Positions 10,862 through 21,130 of a DNA stretch of 64,000 nt are shown piece after piece. Source of the stretch: Prorocentrum cordatum (lineage: Eukaryota > Sar > Dinophyceae > Prorocentrales > Prorocentraceae); assembly GCA_963575745.1 (NCBI GenBank), contig CAUYUJ010014623.1, positions 50,001-114,000 of the forward strand. The letters are read 5' to 3'. The position numbers were made by a program, and so were the translations under genes. The notes under the pieces are model-generated. The model made no database searches and was not told the origin of the DNA. It worked only from the letters and a program-made list of their open reading frames with translations. The first letter of the stretch is position 1. Every line of letters starts with the position of its first letter.

Positions 10862-11262
10862 GTCTCTTCGGGCCATGTGTGCCTGTGTGTTTCTTGCGGG
10901 TACCTTACCACGGGTGCGGCTGGGCACCTGCCACTTGATTGCCCGTCGCAAGACCCTTCGCACCGCCTGTCGGAGCGGGCCCAACGAAACCGACGGTAAT
11001 TTTTGGCGGGCTGCCGTCCCGCGGACGAGGGGCGCTCGGACTCCAGGAGAGTTCCTGCCCCTCGTCCTCTCCGCGCTCGGGACTCAGAGGCCCTCTGGGT
11101 CAGGCTTCTTGGGGGCCCCACCCCATTGTCTTAAAGGGTCTAGGGGACGCGAGAGCGGAGCACCTGCCTGCAGAGTGCTCCCCGCGCTTCACTTTCCATA
11201 ATCATTTTGTGCTCTGCGCCCTTGCCGAGATCCCTACGGTGGGCTCGGGTGCGGTCGGAGCT
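10862..11262 (+). pseudogene. LINE-B C-terminal Cys/His tail
   Basis: One frame reads GHVCLCVSCGYLT, then GHLPLDCPSQ, then a basic stretch with RLSERAQRNR, up to about 10995. The C-x2-C...H/L...C pattern followed by Arg-rich residues resembles the zinc-binding C-terminus of dinoflagellate LINEs. After a stop, the sequence to 11262 (FTFHNHFVLCALAE) may be the last coding fragment. Confidence 0.45.
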
Positions 11263-11875
11263 CCCTGATTAAGGCGTCCGCGCCCGCCCTCTCATTGTGT
11301 TGTGTCGGACAGTAGTGCAGTGCGCGTCCGCTCCAGCCAGCGTCGTATCCTCCTCCTTCTCCTTCCCCTCCTCCTCCTCCTCCTCCTCCTCCTCCTCTTC
11401 CTCCTCCTCCCCCTCCTCCTCCGCCTCGTCCTCCGCCTCCTCCTCCTCCCCCTCCTCCTCCTCCTCCTTCCCGTCGTGGGGCGGGTCGCGGGTGGTTCGC
11501 AGATGGGTCGCAGATGCGTCGCGGGGTGGGTCGCGGGTGGGTCGCAGGTTGGGTCGCGGGTGTGTCGCGGGTGGGTCGCGGGGTGGGTCGCGGGTGGGGC
11601 CGCGGGTGGGTCGCGGGTTGGGTCGCGTGTGGGTCGCGGAGTGGGTCGCGGGCTGGGTCGCGGGCTGGGTCGCGTGGTGGGTCGCGGGGTGGGTCGCGGG
11701 TGGGACGACAACAACAAACAACAACAGCAACAACAACAACAGCAACAATCATTTCCATATTGCCCGCTCTTATCTGCTCGAGTGTCCGTTGACGCGTCGT
11801 CTCCAAACCCTCGATACCCGCCCTCTTCGTCTTCGATCGTACCCTTTTATGGGGGTATACCTTTCTTTCATGCAG
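11263..11875. repeat. Composite repeat C, copy 1
   Basis: A CCT-rich tract at 11338-11475 is followed by about 20 units of an 11-13-bp minisatellite with core GTGGGTCGCGG (11476-11705). Then come CAA repeats to about 11750 and a roughly 120-bp unique segment with CGCCCTCTTCGTCTTCGATC. The same succession, in reverse orientation, occurs at 38513-38800. The minisatellite plus CAA also occurs at 47800-48060. This is one repeat family with a fixed internal order rather than random microsatellites. Confidence 0.8.
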
Positions 11876-12059
11876 GCCGGGCCCCGGCAAGCGGCGGGGC
11901 GGCCGCGGACCGTCGGCATGGCCAGCGGCAGCGCTGATCGGCGGCAGCCCGACCCCAAGGGGGACGGACAGGGGACCGACCACGACGATGACGACGACGT
12001 CGTCGACGACGGCGACGACGACGACGACGAGCGAAAGCGAGACCGAGAGAGAAAACGAC
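11876..12059. other. GC-rich spacer with (GAC)n
   Basis: Contains a GAC/GACGAC run at about 11980-12035. No gene is seen. Confidence 0.6.
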
Positions 12060-12832
12060 AGCAGGGCCACGAAAGGCACGAAGTAGGCCACGAAGGGCGA
12101 CAGCGGGGACACGACGGGAATGCGTATGGGGCCACGAAGAGCGCGAACGAGCGGGGGCCACGAAGGGCAGATAATAGGGCCATGGAAGGCAACGGCGGGG
12201 CCACTGAAAGTAGCAACGGGGCCGCGTAGGTCAGCGAGGGGGCCACAAAGGGCGACAGCGGGGCCACGACGGGCATGCACATGGGGCCCCGACGGGCGCG
12301 AACGAGCAAGGGCCACGAAATGGCATACGTATATTGGGCCGCGGAGGGCAAGGACGGGGCCACTGAGAGAAGCAACGGGGCCACGAAGCATGCATATGGG
12401 GACATAGCGGGCGCGGGCGAGCGGGGGCCACGAAGGGCATACATAGATGGGACCAGCAACGAGGGGCCACGAACGGCTGCAAGGGGCCGCGAAGGGTAGA
12501 GAGGGGGCCACGAAGGGCTGCAACGAGGCCGTGAAGGGAAGCGGTGGGGGCCACGAAAGGCTGCAACGGGGCCACGAAGGGCAGCCATGGGGGCCACGAG
12601 AGGCTGCAACGGGGCCACGAACCTCAGCGAGGGGCCACGAGGGGCTGCAACGGGGCCGCGAAGAGCAGCGAGGGGGTCACGAAGGGCTGGAATGGGGCCA
12701 CGAACGGCAGCGAGGGACCACGAAGGTCTGCAACGGGGCCACGACGGGCAGCGAGGGGACCACGAAGGGCTGCAACGGGGCCACGAAGGGCAGCGACGGG
12801 GCAACGAAGGGCTGCACCCGATTCCGAAATAA
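12060..12832. repeat. 21-bp minisatellite array
   Basis: Tandem units close to GGGGCCACGAAGGGCTGCAA, period about 21 bp, roughly 36 units, more uniform toward the right end (12500-12830). Every frame is open for long stretches because 21 is a multiple of three. The long open frames on both strands here, including a 344- and a 429-codon one on the minus strand, are artefacts of that period. Confidence 0.9.
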
Positions 12833-13110
12833 TGCTTGAGGGAGTCATCGGCGTGAACGCGACTCCTGATCGCCTGAGTGTCGGGAGCACGGCGCTTGAA
12901 TAAATTGCGGGGAGTTCCAACGCAAGTGCGTTATTCTTAAGTAAAATGCAAGCACATCTCCAGCGAGAGCGCGACTCCAGAGCGCCAGGAGAGCGATTCC
13001 ATAATAAATTGTAAGGAAGTCACAAGCGAGAGCGCGATTCCTGAAGAGAACGCGAGGAAGTCTCAGGCGGGAGCGGGGGTCCTGGCTAAATTGTGAGGGA
13101 GTCTCAAGCG
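12833..13110. repeat. Degenerate tandem repeat
   Basis: Repeats of a phrase like TAAATTGTAAGGAAGTC followed by AAGCGAGAGCGCGATTCC. Copies are near 12835, 12900, 13005 and 13085, with unequal spacing. No coding capacity. Confidence 0.6.
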
Positions 13111-13264
13111 GGAGCTGTTGTTGTTGTAGCCCGGGGGCCAGGGGCGCAGTTTGAGCCCCAAGACTTCCCTTGATAAAATAACAGGGTGCGAGCGCCGGGA
13201 GGGGCACTTCATTTGAAAAACAGTATGCGCTGGTGGGGGATCACCTATCATTCTTTTCCAGAAG

Positions 13265-13381
13265 CGAGAGTTCAACAGCAACAACAACGACAATAAGAAC
13301 AACAACGACAGCGATGACGACAACGATCACAACAACAGCAACAACAATTGCAACAACAACAACAACAACAATTACTACCAC
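13265..13381. repeat. (CAA)n/(ACG)n microsatellite
   Basis: CAACAACAA-type run with interruptions. A flanking unique block has been lost compared with composite repeat C. Confidence 0.85.
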
Positions 13382-14253
13382 GTGGGGACACGCCGTTCTC
13401 ACCAGTGCCAGGGTTTTCATAGGAGGCGGGCAATACCCCCACTTTGTGGGGGGGCCGGTTCAAGCTCTACCAAATTTCCAAACGACTCTTCGCCACCACC
13501 CACACCCAGCTTCCCGCCCTATGACGTTCGGACACTTCACTTCGTGGCATGCGGACGACCGTGGCTACTATTCAGGGCCCCGCGGCCGACGACGACGGCG
13601 TGCGCGCGCGAAGAAAAAACGAATGTGTCCCGCATGGTATTATTTGACAGGGATGATGGCCCTGGCAGGTGCGCAACCGTTGTTGCAGAAGTTCGAAAAA
13701 GTTGCTCGCAAAAGCCCGTTTGACAGAAATGATTAAAAAGTGTTGGGTTTCCTACGAATCCGCAAGAGCGCGCGGGATGAAATTTTGACATTTTTTTGAA
13801 AAACCATTGTTTTTTTGATGTTTTTATGTTAAAATCGCTACGAAAACTAAGGTTTTGGAAGGATTTCGTCTTGCGCGCGCGAATGTCCACTTTACCTTAT
13901 TTTTTGCAAGGGATTCTTGAAGTTTGGTTATGTTAGAACAAGAAATGTCCACTTTAGCTTATTTTTTGCAAGGGAAAACCGATCGTAACAACACAACCGG
14001 ATCCGGACCAACCCGTTTTGCCTGAGACTTCCTCACGAAAATGATGAAAATGAGGCTGCGGCCTAGGCGCGGCGGGGGGGTCGTGCACCAGGGGCCCCAA
14101 CAATAATTATTCTTTAGAAGTAATAATGTTCAACAACAACAACAACGCAACAAGCTGACTTCGCACCACGAATTCCTTATTCAGCCACGCACCCAGGGAC
14201 AATGAACGACAATGAATTAGTAGGGGGTCCCGGGGCCCACAAAATGTACTAAT
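13382..14253. other. Non-coding region with a 62-bp tandem duplication
   Basis: AATGTCCACTTTA followed by a T-rich stretch and GCAAGGGA occurs at 13882 and again at 13944. The two copies agree over about 31 of 32 nt. Around it lies AT-richer sequence (13730-13880). A CAA run at 14128-14145 is followed by TTCAGCCACGCACCCAGGG, which also follows CAA repeats near 48100. No gene. Confidence 0.6.
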
Positions 14254-15640
14254 GTGTCTTCTGGCCGAATCGGGCCCGGCGAAAGGCGCAAAGGGGGCGG
14301 ACAGACGTCCAAGAGGTCGCCAAGATGGCCCAAGAGCGCTCCAAGAGAGGCCAAGACCGCACAAGAGCGTTTCAAAATTGGTCCAAAATGGCTTGAAGAC
14401 AGGCCAGGAGGGCCCCAAGACGGCCAATATGCCCTCACAAGGACTCCCACGAGGCTCGCAGGAGGCGGACAAAACTATGTTTCTTCGAATGTGCTTGAAG
14501 GTTTTTCGTGCTTTCGCTGTTTCGTGCTTCCGACGGTCCAAGACAGCCCACGGGGCCCAAGAAGTCAGCTCAAGACAGCCCAAGAGGCACCCAAAGAGGG
14601 CGCCACGACGGCGCAAGAGAGTCCCAAGATGGCCCAAAAGTGCCCAAGTACGGCCCAAGAGGCGCCTCGCCCAAGAGGGCCCAAGACGGCCCAAAGAGGG
14701 GGAACACGAACCGACAGTTCGAGCCTTCCGCCCCAAGAGGCCTCCAGGAGGCCCCAAGAGGCCCCCAACAGAGCCCAAGAAAGGCCCCCAAAAAGGCCCC
14801 AAGAGCACCCCAAACGGCTCCCAAGTGGCCTCAAAAACATATTGGTGCATAGCAAAGGACCGCCCAGCCGATCGTGCCATCGCAGCGTTGCATGGCATGG
14901 CATGGCACGGCACAGCACGAAAGAGCTAACCATGTCAGCGCATATCACAGTATGATCCAGCATGCCAGAGCATTGCATTCCATAGCAGTGTCTAGCTGAG
15001 CATGGCACTGCACGCCATCACGTAACATTGCCTAGCATGGCATTGCATCTCGTGACGCATCGTGGCGTACTATGGCATGCCAATGCACATACATTAGTCC
15101 AACAGCACCGTCTTGCTCCGCGCAGCAGTAAACAGAAACCATGCAAATACCACACCCCCGTTGTTGTTCTTACTGTCGTCCTGCACGTTTTAGCCTAGCA
15201 GCTCATAACATGGCATAGTATTGCATGGCATTGCATAGCCTGGCATGCCGTGTCTGCGCATACCATGTAACGCGGTAGCATCGCTCTTCGCAGGAAACAT
15301 AGCATGATATGGCTCAGCGTATCATCGCATCTTTTATCGCAGCATTTCACAGTACAGCATGGCATGGCATACAATGCGTATTGTAGAGTATATCATGTGA
15401 TTGCATTGCATATTGCATCGTGACATTGCGCTTTATAGCGTAGCAGGGTGTATCATGGCAGTCCATAGCATAGTGCAACATGGCGCTGTAGCGCTGCATT
15501 TTTCCTGGCCAGTAGCTTGGCGACGGATCACCCGTCGACCGGTCGATGAGAGCGGAGGAGGAGGAGTGAAAAAGAGGCAGGAGGGAGCAGATAATGTTGA
15601 TTTCGTTATTCATGACCGCGAACCTAATCGCGTGCTCAGC
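14254..15640. repeat. Dispersed repeat D, copy 1
   Basis: From about 14473 to 15640 it is similar in order and orientation to 37168-38430. A GCTTTCGCTGTTTCGTG block comes first, then a low-complexity CCCAAGAGG-type domain (to about 14830). A conserved ATAGCA-GGACCGCC-GATCGTGCCATCGCAGCG block follows. Then comes a long tract of GCATGGCAT/CATAGCAT words, and finally a shared end with TTTTTCCTGGCC and GGCGACGGATCACC. The leftmost 220 bp are more CCCAAGAGG-type sequence. Translations rich in Trp-Gly-Pro-Leu-Gly are artefacts. Confidence 0.8.
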
Positions 15641-15699
15641 GCGCTGGATAGTTCCAATATGTATCTATGTATATATGTATTCATATGTATGTATGTATG

Positions 15700-15736
<37 letters not shown>

Positions 15737-16123
15737 GAGTATATATGTCTGAGTAGGCCCGAAGGGGGGTGCCAGACCGTTGCCCCAGTGCTGCACGGGG
15801 GGCCACACGAGCCTGGACCCGCCAACAAGGCTCTCAAGGGAGCCCTGAGGCCACCAAAACGGGGCCCTCAAGGGGGCCAGAAAACATGCAAGCTCTCCCA
15901 GCACGCCGACCACTGCTTCGAGACGGGTCACGTGGCCTCCAAGACGCCCCAAGGAAGTTTCGAGCTGATCCCCGAGAGAGGCCCCAGGGGCGAACTTCGT
16001 TGATTTCACGTTGGTTTTCCAAGGATTTGGTGTGGTCGCCTGCTCCGCTGCCCGACACTCGCAGACGGCACAAGGGGCGCCCAAGAGAGCCCCAAGACAT
16101 CTCAAGAGGTCGCCAAGACAAAA
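15641..16123. other. TA microsatellite and flanking CCCAAGAG-type sequence
   Basis: A TATG/TA run covers 15660-15736. It lies just beyond repeat D, and a TA run also follows copy 2 at 38505. The stretch 15830-16115 holds more CAAGAGG/GCCCCAAGA words. No gene. Confidence 0.7.
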
Positions 16124-16145
16124 CCCATAGCCATTTTGACTCAAG
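16124..16145 (+). other. Spliced-leader relic, decayed copy
   Basis: 22 bases differ from the dinoflagellate spliced leader at three positions only: the variable first base, position 4 (G to A) and position 16 (G to A). The core AGCCATTTTG is intact. AAGCGCG follows, so there is no splice donor. It is probably the 5' end of a retroposed mRNA. Confidence 0.7.
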
Positions 16146-16720
16146 AAGCGCGCGTGCGGGCACGCATTAGCACTTTGAACCAACGAGTGCCCTCTGCCAT
16201 GCAGCTCAAAGACATGGAGGACTAGTTCCGCATTTTTTCTGGAATGGCATCCCGGATCTGCTGATGCCCGATTTCGCGCCTCTGGACGAGCGTCTTCTGG
16301 AATGTGGGAGTCGGGTTGGGGATTTCCAGTTCGTGCTGGTGATCCGAATACGGGCTATACCCACTTGATAAATCAATTCTCGTCCATTCAATTGCAACTC
16401 TACCGTAAGCGCCACTAATTCCAGTATTATTAACACCAAATACCCTTGAACCCTTAGGTATACGTTGGTGGCGAACGGGCAGCATGGAAACGTAGTGATC
16501 AAAGTGAGTGTACGACAAGCGCAGCGTCACCGATGCCAAGCAGGTGGATCATATACCAGGAATTCTGTTTTATCTAAAAGCTGCTGCCTCTGCCGCCGAC
16601 CTCAATTGAGCTACGTATGTTTGATTCGTTTGTTGTCGGGGTGCCCTTCTGAGTACGGCAGGAAGGGTTCAGGTGAGACATCCAGGCCTGAGCCTCGCCC
16701 CCTGGACTCATGATTCTCTG
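16146..16720 (+). pseudogene. Possible processed pseudogene behind a leader relic, product unknown
   Basis: About 50 nt after the leader relic an ATG at 16198 opens MQLKDMED and stops. Frame 3 from about 16203 reads a further 54 codons (HFFWNGIPDLLMPDFAPLDE and on) to a stop at 16365. The bases 16365-16470 are AT-richer than anything nearby. The minus strand is also open at 16222-16539 for 105 codons. I recognise no family on either strand. The leader relic argues that the plus strand is the sense strand. Confidence 0.35.
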
Positions 16721-16799
16721 TTGCACCTCGCACTCCTCTCTATCGAATGGCCTTCCCGCCACTGCGCCTAGGTTGTAGGTATGAAGCCTATTGGATGTT

Positions 16800-18060
16800 C
16801 GTTGGGATTTCGTGGTGGGCGCAGTGGGAGTGCCGGCGCCTGTTTTTGTAGGTTTGGGGGTCCTTAATGAAGCACACTTTTTTGGTCAGCGGGTCGAGAG
16901 CGGGCTTGTTCCGGTTAAGAGCTAGGCGGGGCGCGCGAAGCACTGAATGAAGCACACACAGACGGTCCAGGAGGGTGGGGGTGTCAAACGTCGTGGAGCG
17001 GCGCGGTGGGGTGTGCCGGCGCCTGTTTTGACAGGGTGAAGGGACCGCTGAAAAAGCACACAACGAGAGTCCACGAGGGTGGGGGTGTCAGACGTGGTGG
17101 GGGGGCGCAGTGAGGGCGCTGGCGCCTGTTTGTGCAGGATGAGGTGTCTCAGAAAAAGCATACAAAGAGGGTCCAGAGGTGTGGGTGTGTCCGCGCCCCC
17201 CCCCCCATGGTGGGGGGGCGCGGTGGGGGTGCCGGCGCCTGTTTTTGTGGGGGGGGGCTCTGAAAAAGCTGTAGGGTGGGGGGCCGCAGAAAAAAAAAAC
17301 ACGAAGAGGGTCCAGGAGTGTGGGTGTGTCGGACATGGTGGGTGAGCTCGGTGGGGGTGTTGGCGCCTGTGTAGGGTGGGGGGGCCCAGAAAAAACACAC
17401 ACCAAAAAGGTCCAGGAAGGTGGGGGTGTCAGACGTGGTGGGAGGGCGCGGTGGGTGTGTCAGCGCTTGTTTTTGCAAGGCGGGGTGGGGGTGTCAGACA
17501 TGATGGGGGGCACTGTGGGAGTGCCAGCGCTTGTTTTTGTAGGGTTGGGGGTCCCTGAACAAAAGACCACACAAAGAGAGTCCAGGAGGGTGGGGGTGTC
17601 AGACGCGGTGGGGGGTCGCGGTGGGGTGCCGGCGCTTGTTTCTGCAGGGTGGAGGGTCCCTGAGAAAGCACACAAAGAGGGTTCAGGAGGGTGGGGATGT
17701 CAGGCGTGGTGGGGGAGCGGTGGGGGTGCCGGCGCCTGTTCTTGTATGGTTGGGGGTCTCTGAAAAAGCACACACAGGGGGCCTAGGAGGGTGGGGGTGT
17801 CAGACGTGGTGGGGGGGCGCGGTGGGAGTGCCGGCGCTTGTTTTTGCAGGGTGGAGGGTGTTTGCAAAAGGACGCAGAGAGGGTCCAGGAGAGTTCGGGT
17901 GTCAGACGTGGTCCGGGAGCGCGGTGGGAGGGCCGGCGCTTGCTTTTGCAGGGTGGGGGGTCCTTGAAGAAGCATGCAAAGAGGGTCCAGGAGGGTGGGG
18001 GCGTCAGACGTGGTGGGGGTGGGAGGGCGCAGTGGGGGGCGTTGGTCAGTTTTGGGCGAG
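16800..18060. repeat. 101-bp satellite array, subfamily 1
   Basis: Units begin GTCCAGGAGGGTGGGGGTGT and continue through CGTGGTGGGGGGGCGCGGTG, GCCGGCGCCTGTTTTTG and CCTGAAAAAGCACAC. Starts lie near 16957, 17065, 17167, 17306, 17408, 17577, 17678, 17779, 17880 and 17982. The last five steps are 101-102 bp; earlier ones include rearranged units. All frames are open here without meaning. Confidence 0.9.
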
Positions 18061-18745
18061 AAATCGTCGTGTGGGGGGTCCCAAGAACGAAGCTCTCGTG
18101 GTGTGGGGATTCCGGGGCGTGGTGGGGGCGCGGTGGGGGGCGTCGGTGAGTTGCCGGCGAGAATTTGTCGTGTGGAGGTGGGGGGCGTTGGTCGGTTCTG
18201 GGCGAGAAATTGTTTTGTGGGGCGTCCCAAGAACAAAGCTCTCGTGGGGCGGGGATGCCGGGGCGTACCGGGGGCGCGGTGGGGCGCGTTGGTCGGTTGG
18301 GAAGTGAGAAATTGCCATGTGGGGCGTTCCAAGAACAGAGCTCTCGTTGGGTGGGGATGCCTGGGCGTGGTGGGGGCGCGGGGTGCGTGGTGGGGGCGCG
18401 GTGGGGAGCGTTGGCCGGTTGGGAAGTGAAAAATTGCCATGTGGGGCGTTCCAAGAACAGAGCTCTCGTTGGGTGGGGATGCCTGGGCGTGGTGGGGGCG
18501 CGGTGGGGGGCGTCGGTGAGCTTCCAGCGAAAAATTGTCGTGTGGGGGGTCCGAAGAATTGAGCTCTCGTGGAGTGTGGGGGATCCCAAGAACTTAGCTC
18601 TCGTGGGGTGGGAGTGCTGGGACGTGGTGGGGCGTGATGCGAGCCGGTTGGGGGTGTCGGTGAGTTTCGGGTGAGAAGTTCGAAGCTAGAAGTTCTTGTG
18701 TGGCGATCGCAAGAACTGCGCTCTCGTGGGGTGGTGGTGCTTCAC
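18040..18745. repeat. 101-bp satellite array, subfamily 2
   Basis: Units are marked by AAGAAC-x-x-AGCTCTCGT near 18081, 18230, 18331, 18452, 18553, 18590 and 18711. The clean steps are 101 bp. One 121-bp step contains a visible 20-bp duplication. The half-unit GGGTGGGGATGCC...CGTGGTGGGGGCGCGGTG aligns with subfamily 1, so the two are diverged forms of one satellite. Confidence 0.85.
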
Positions 18746-18844
18746 GCTTGTATTCATCGTGTAAGTGGGCCTCGAGGACACGCTTCTCCTCACACGCCTC
18801 TGGGTTCGGCGGTTTGACGCACACCCTCGACCACACACACATCA

Positions 18845-19516
18845 TCCGTTGCGTAATTAGGCATGTTGCACAGCCAGTGTAGTGTGCTTTTGATTATCCA
18901 GTATGGTGGAGACGTGTGCATGGAGCAGGTGTTGTCGACTCAACCTGGGTACCGCTTGTCCAGGGCCGACGCCTTGGACTGCAGTACCCAGATCGCCAGT
19001 GCTCTGTCCTACTGCAACGACCAGGACGTCGTCCATGGGCAAGTGTCTTTGAGACACGTGGCTGTAGAGACAACGCTGAATGGGCACATCTGCCGCCTTG
19101 TTGATTTCAGCATGGCCGCCCACGTTCCAAACTCCAGCGCAAGGGAGACCCTGTGCGGATCTCTGCCGTGAGTGGCTCCAGAGGTGGCGCTGAACGAGCC
19201 ATAGTTGCCTAAGCCAGCTGATTGGGAGAGTCTTGGGGTGCTTCTCTTGGAGATCGATTGCAGGCAGGGTTCGCTCAAGTTGTCGGTCCAGTGGCGCCGT
19301 GGCGAGTCCCTCGCATACGCCGCGCGGCAAGTACTCGAGTTTTTCTTCCATGCTGATTGCCTCATCGAGGCGATGACGAAGATGGGTAACACGCTCGACG
19401 GTGTAACAGTGGCGTGGTTGGAGGCGTCGTTGATGCCCGAGCCGGCTCGTAGAGCAAGTGCCTCCGACATGATAGGGATGCTACTTGCCAGGCGCACCGA
19501 GCAGGCCAAGTTTTGA
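18845..19516 (+). pseudogene. Protein kinase domain pseudogene, subdomains about V to XI
   Basis: One frame from 18863 to 19516 reads as the C-terminal two thirds of a Ser/Thr kinase, with two stops. QIASALSYCNDQDVVHGQVS covers the catalytic loop, where HRD has become HGQ. LVDFSMAAHV is the DFG region, now DFS. CGSLP-stop-VAPEVAL is the activation segment with an APE motif; TGA at 19169-19171 stands where Trp is usual, a one-base change from TGG. KPADWESLGVLLLE is the following helix, preceded by TAG at 19202-19204. EPARRAS near the end matches the usual DPxxR. The N-lobe (glycine loop, lysine) is not seen upstream, where satellite ends at 18745. With HRD and DFG both altered, even a readthrough product would be a pseudokinase. 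The source is possibly a host AGC/CAMK-like kinase. Confidence 0.7.
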
Positions 19517-20644
19517 TTGATTCATTGCTATTTAGCCAATCAGCGCACCTTGCAAATCAGTCATGGCAGCATGCCATTTCACTATGTGCCCGTGGGCACG
19601 GTGGCGATTTCGTACATGACGATAAGTTTGTTATCGTTCATGACGATGTGAACTGCTGTGCTGCTCAAGTCTTTGGCCGCACTTTGGCAAACTAGAATCA
19701 TCAATGTCCTCGTCATTCTCGTCGTCTTCGTCATAGTCCTCCTCTCGCGGCGACCATGGGGTGTTATCTACCGGCGAAGGTGTGCTGTCTAGATGCCAAG
19801 CATTTCAAGGGGGTAGGGAGTTCGCCTCTAGAGTGACATTTTTCGTGACCATGTGAGCGCATTGCTCGTGCAAATTACAGTTCTTGATTTGTCTAGCATC
19901 CCCACCAACCCGTCCAGAACCGATTCCTACGCAAGTTGTTGTCAGCAAGGAAGTGGAGGAGCATATAGGGGGAGAGTGAGGGCGGACACCCGTCGAACCG
20001 AAGCTGGGGTCAGCTCGAGCAGCCCGAGCAAATAGAGGGAGAGTGAGGGCAGACCCGTCAAACCGAAGCTGGGGTCAGCTCGGGCAGCCCCCCAACTTGC
20101 CAATCTGGGGACTTGTCGGAGTCTCTTTCAAGAGTCTCGTGTGGTAATCTGTGTGCCCCTTTGAAATTGGCCATAATCGCCTCCCAGTCTCCTCTTCGAG
20201 CTCTCTTCGGGTACTCGTGGGGTCCCAGGGGGCCGTTTTGGGGCCCGTCTGGGCCACTCTTGGGGCCTTACTTGGTAGGTCATCTGGACGCCTCCAGGGC
20301 CCGCCGGACGTGACAGGGCTAGGAGGGAGACGCCGTCGAGCAAGTTGTTTTTGTTGAAGGGGTGAGTGAGTCTCGGGGCACCCTTGGGAGTCTCCATTGC
20401 CACTCTTGGTTCCTCCCTGGAACCGCGTTGAAGACCACTTCGGCCGATTTGCCATACATTGCGGTGTGGAGGTCATGATGGGCTTCCTGGAGCAGTTTTT
20501 GGTCCATCTCGGGCCATTGCGGACGCATAGCTGGTCGCGATGCCCCGTCCAGACCTTTGGGGAGGGGGTCATCGGAGGGGTTAATGTTTCCCTGGAGAAG
20601 AGACAGTGGATAGGTTGGAAGAGCTCATCTTCAGAAGCGTGGGC
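19517..20644. other. Non-coding region with a tandem duplication
   Basis: At 19963-20092 two copies of a 62-68-bp unit (AGGGAGAGTGAGGGC...ACCCGTC-AACCGAAGCTGGGGTCAGCTCG) lie head to tail. Around 19615-19643 CATGACGATAA and TTATCGTTCATG form a small hairpin. Between 20150 and 20310 there is CTTGGGGCC-type sequence like that near 55300. No gene. Confidence 0.55.
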
Positions 20645-21130
20645 TGCAGGGTCCGGGGGGTGTCGGGCGTGTTGGGGGGCGGTGTAGAGGCAGGGCGGGG
20701 TCTGGACGGGAATGGCGGGGGCCCGGGGTGGGGCGCATCGGGAAGACCAGTCTAAGGGCGTCGATTAGGGGTGGGAGACATCGGGCGCGCTGGGGGCAGG
20801 GTGGAAACGAGGCGAGGTTCCAGGCGTGGCACGGATGTGGTCAGAGGTCGCAAGACAACGAGTCTAGGAGCGTGGGTTGGGAGGTGGGGGGGATATCGGG
20901 CGCTGTATGGGCGATGGCGGGCGCGGTGGAGGCGGTGCAACCTGCGGGTGGGAAGTGGAGGGGATGGGGGGTCTCAAGAATACGAGTCCAGTTGCGTAGG
21001 TCTGGCGCTGCGGGAACGAGGTGGACGCGGGGTCGGCTCCGTGCTGAAAAATGACCGGGGAGTGGCGTCCCAAGAAGACATAGTCAAAGACGTGGGAGTG
21101 TCAGACCAGGTGGGGGGGCAGTGTCGGTCA
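20645..21130. repeat. Diverged satellite units
   Basis: G-rich units of about 100-120 bp carry AAGAC/AAGACAAC/AAGAATAC-GAGTC(T/C)A and GGGTG..GTCGGGCG phrases. They resemble the 101-bp satellite at 16800-18745 but are too diverged to phase. Confidence 0.5.

Larger units (their letters stand above)
7900..11262 (+). mobile_element. LINE-B: 5'-truncated LINE with RT, RNase H and Cys/His tail
   Basis: In order there is an RT palm with an intact YADD, a connection region with a Cys/His cluster, an RNase H domain and a C-terminal Cys/His tail. It lacks endonuclease and RT fingers, so it is 5'-truncated or overwritten. Its RT is of the LINE-C type rather than the LINE-A type: both share a phrase of the form GP-(A or M)-(G or S)-A followed by VTLRR or its decayed relative, in the same relative position. 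A 165-bp MITE interrupts it at 9487-9651. Confidence 0.7.

Noticed and set aside
11234-12523. 429-codon minus-strand frame (and the 344-codon frame 11770-12804)
   Set aside because: It spans a CCT tract, an 11-13-bp minisatellite and a 21-bp array. Repeat periods keep all frames open; no domain is present.
14107-14955. Proteins rich in Trp-Gly-Pro-Leu-Gly or Pro-Lys-Arg (also 37181-37687 and 54955-55649)
   Set aside because: Translations of CCCAAGAG/CTTGGGGC low-complexity sequence present on both strands; not genes.
17621-18589. 228- to 268-codon frames on both strands
   Set aside because: They lie wholly within the 101-bp satellite.
18863-19516. Stop-codon reassignment to explain TGA and TAG inside the kinase
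   Set aside because: HRD and DFG are also lost, and the other decayed genes have frameshifts. Simple pseudogenisation is enough.
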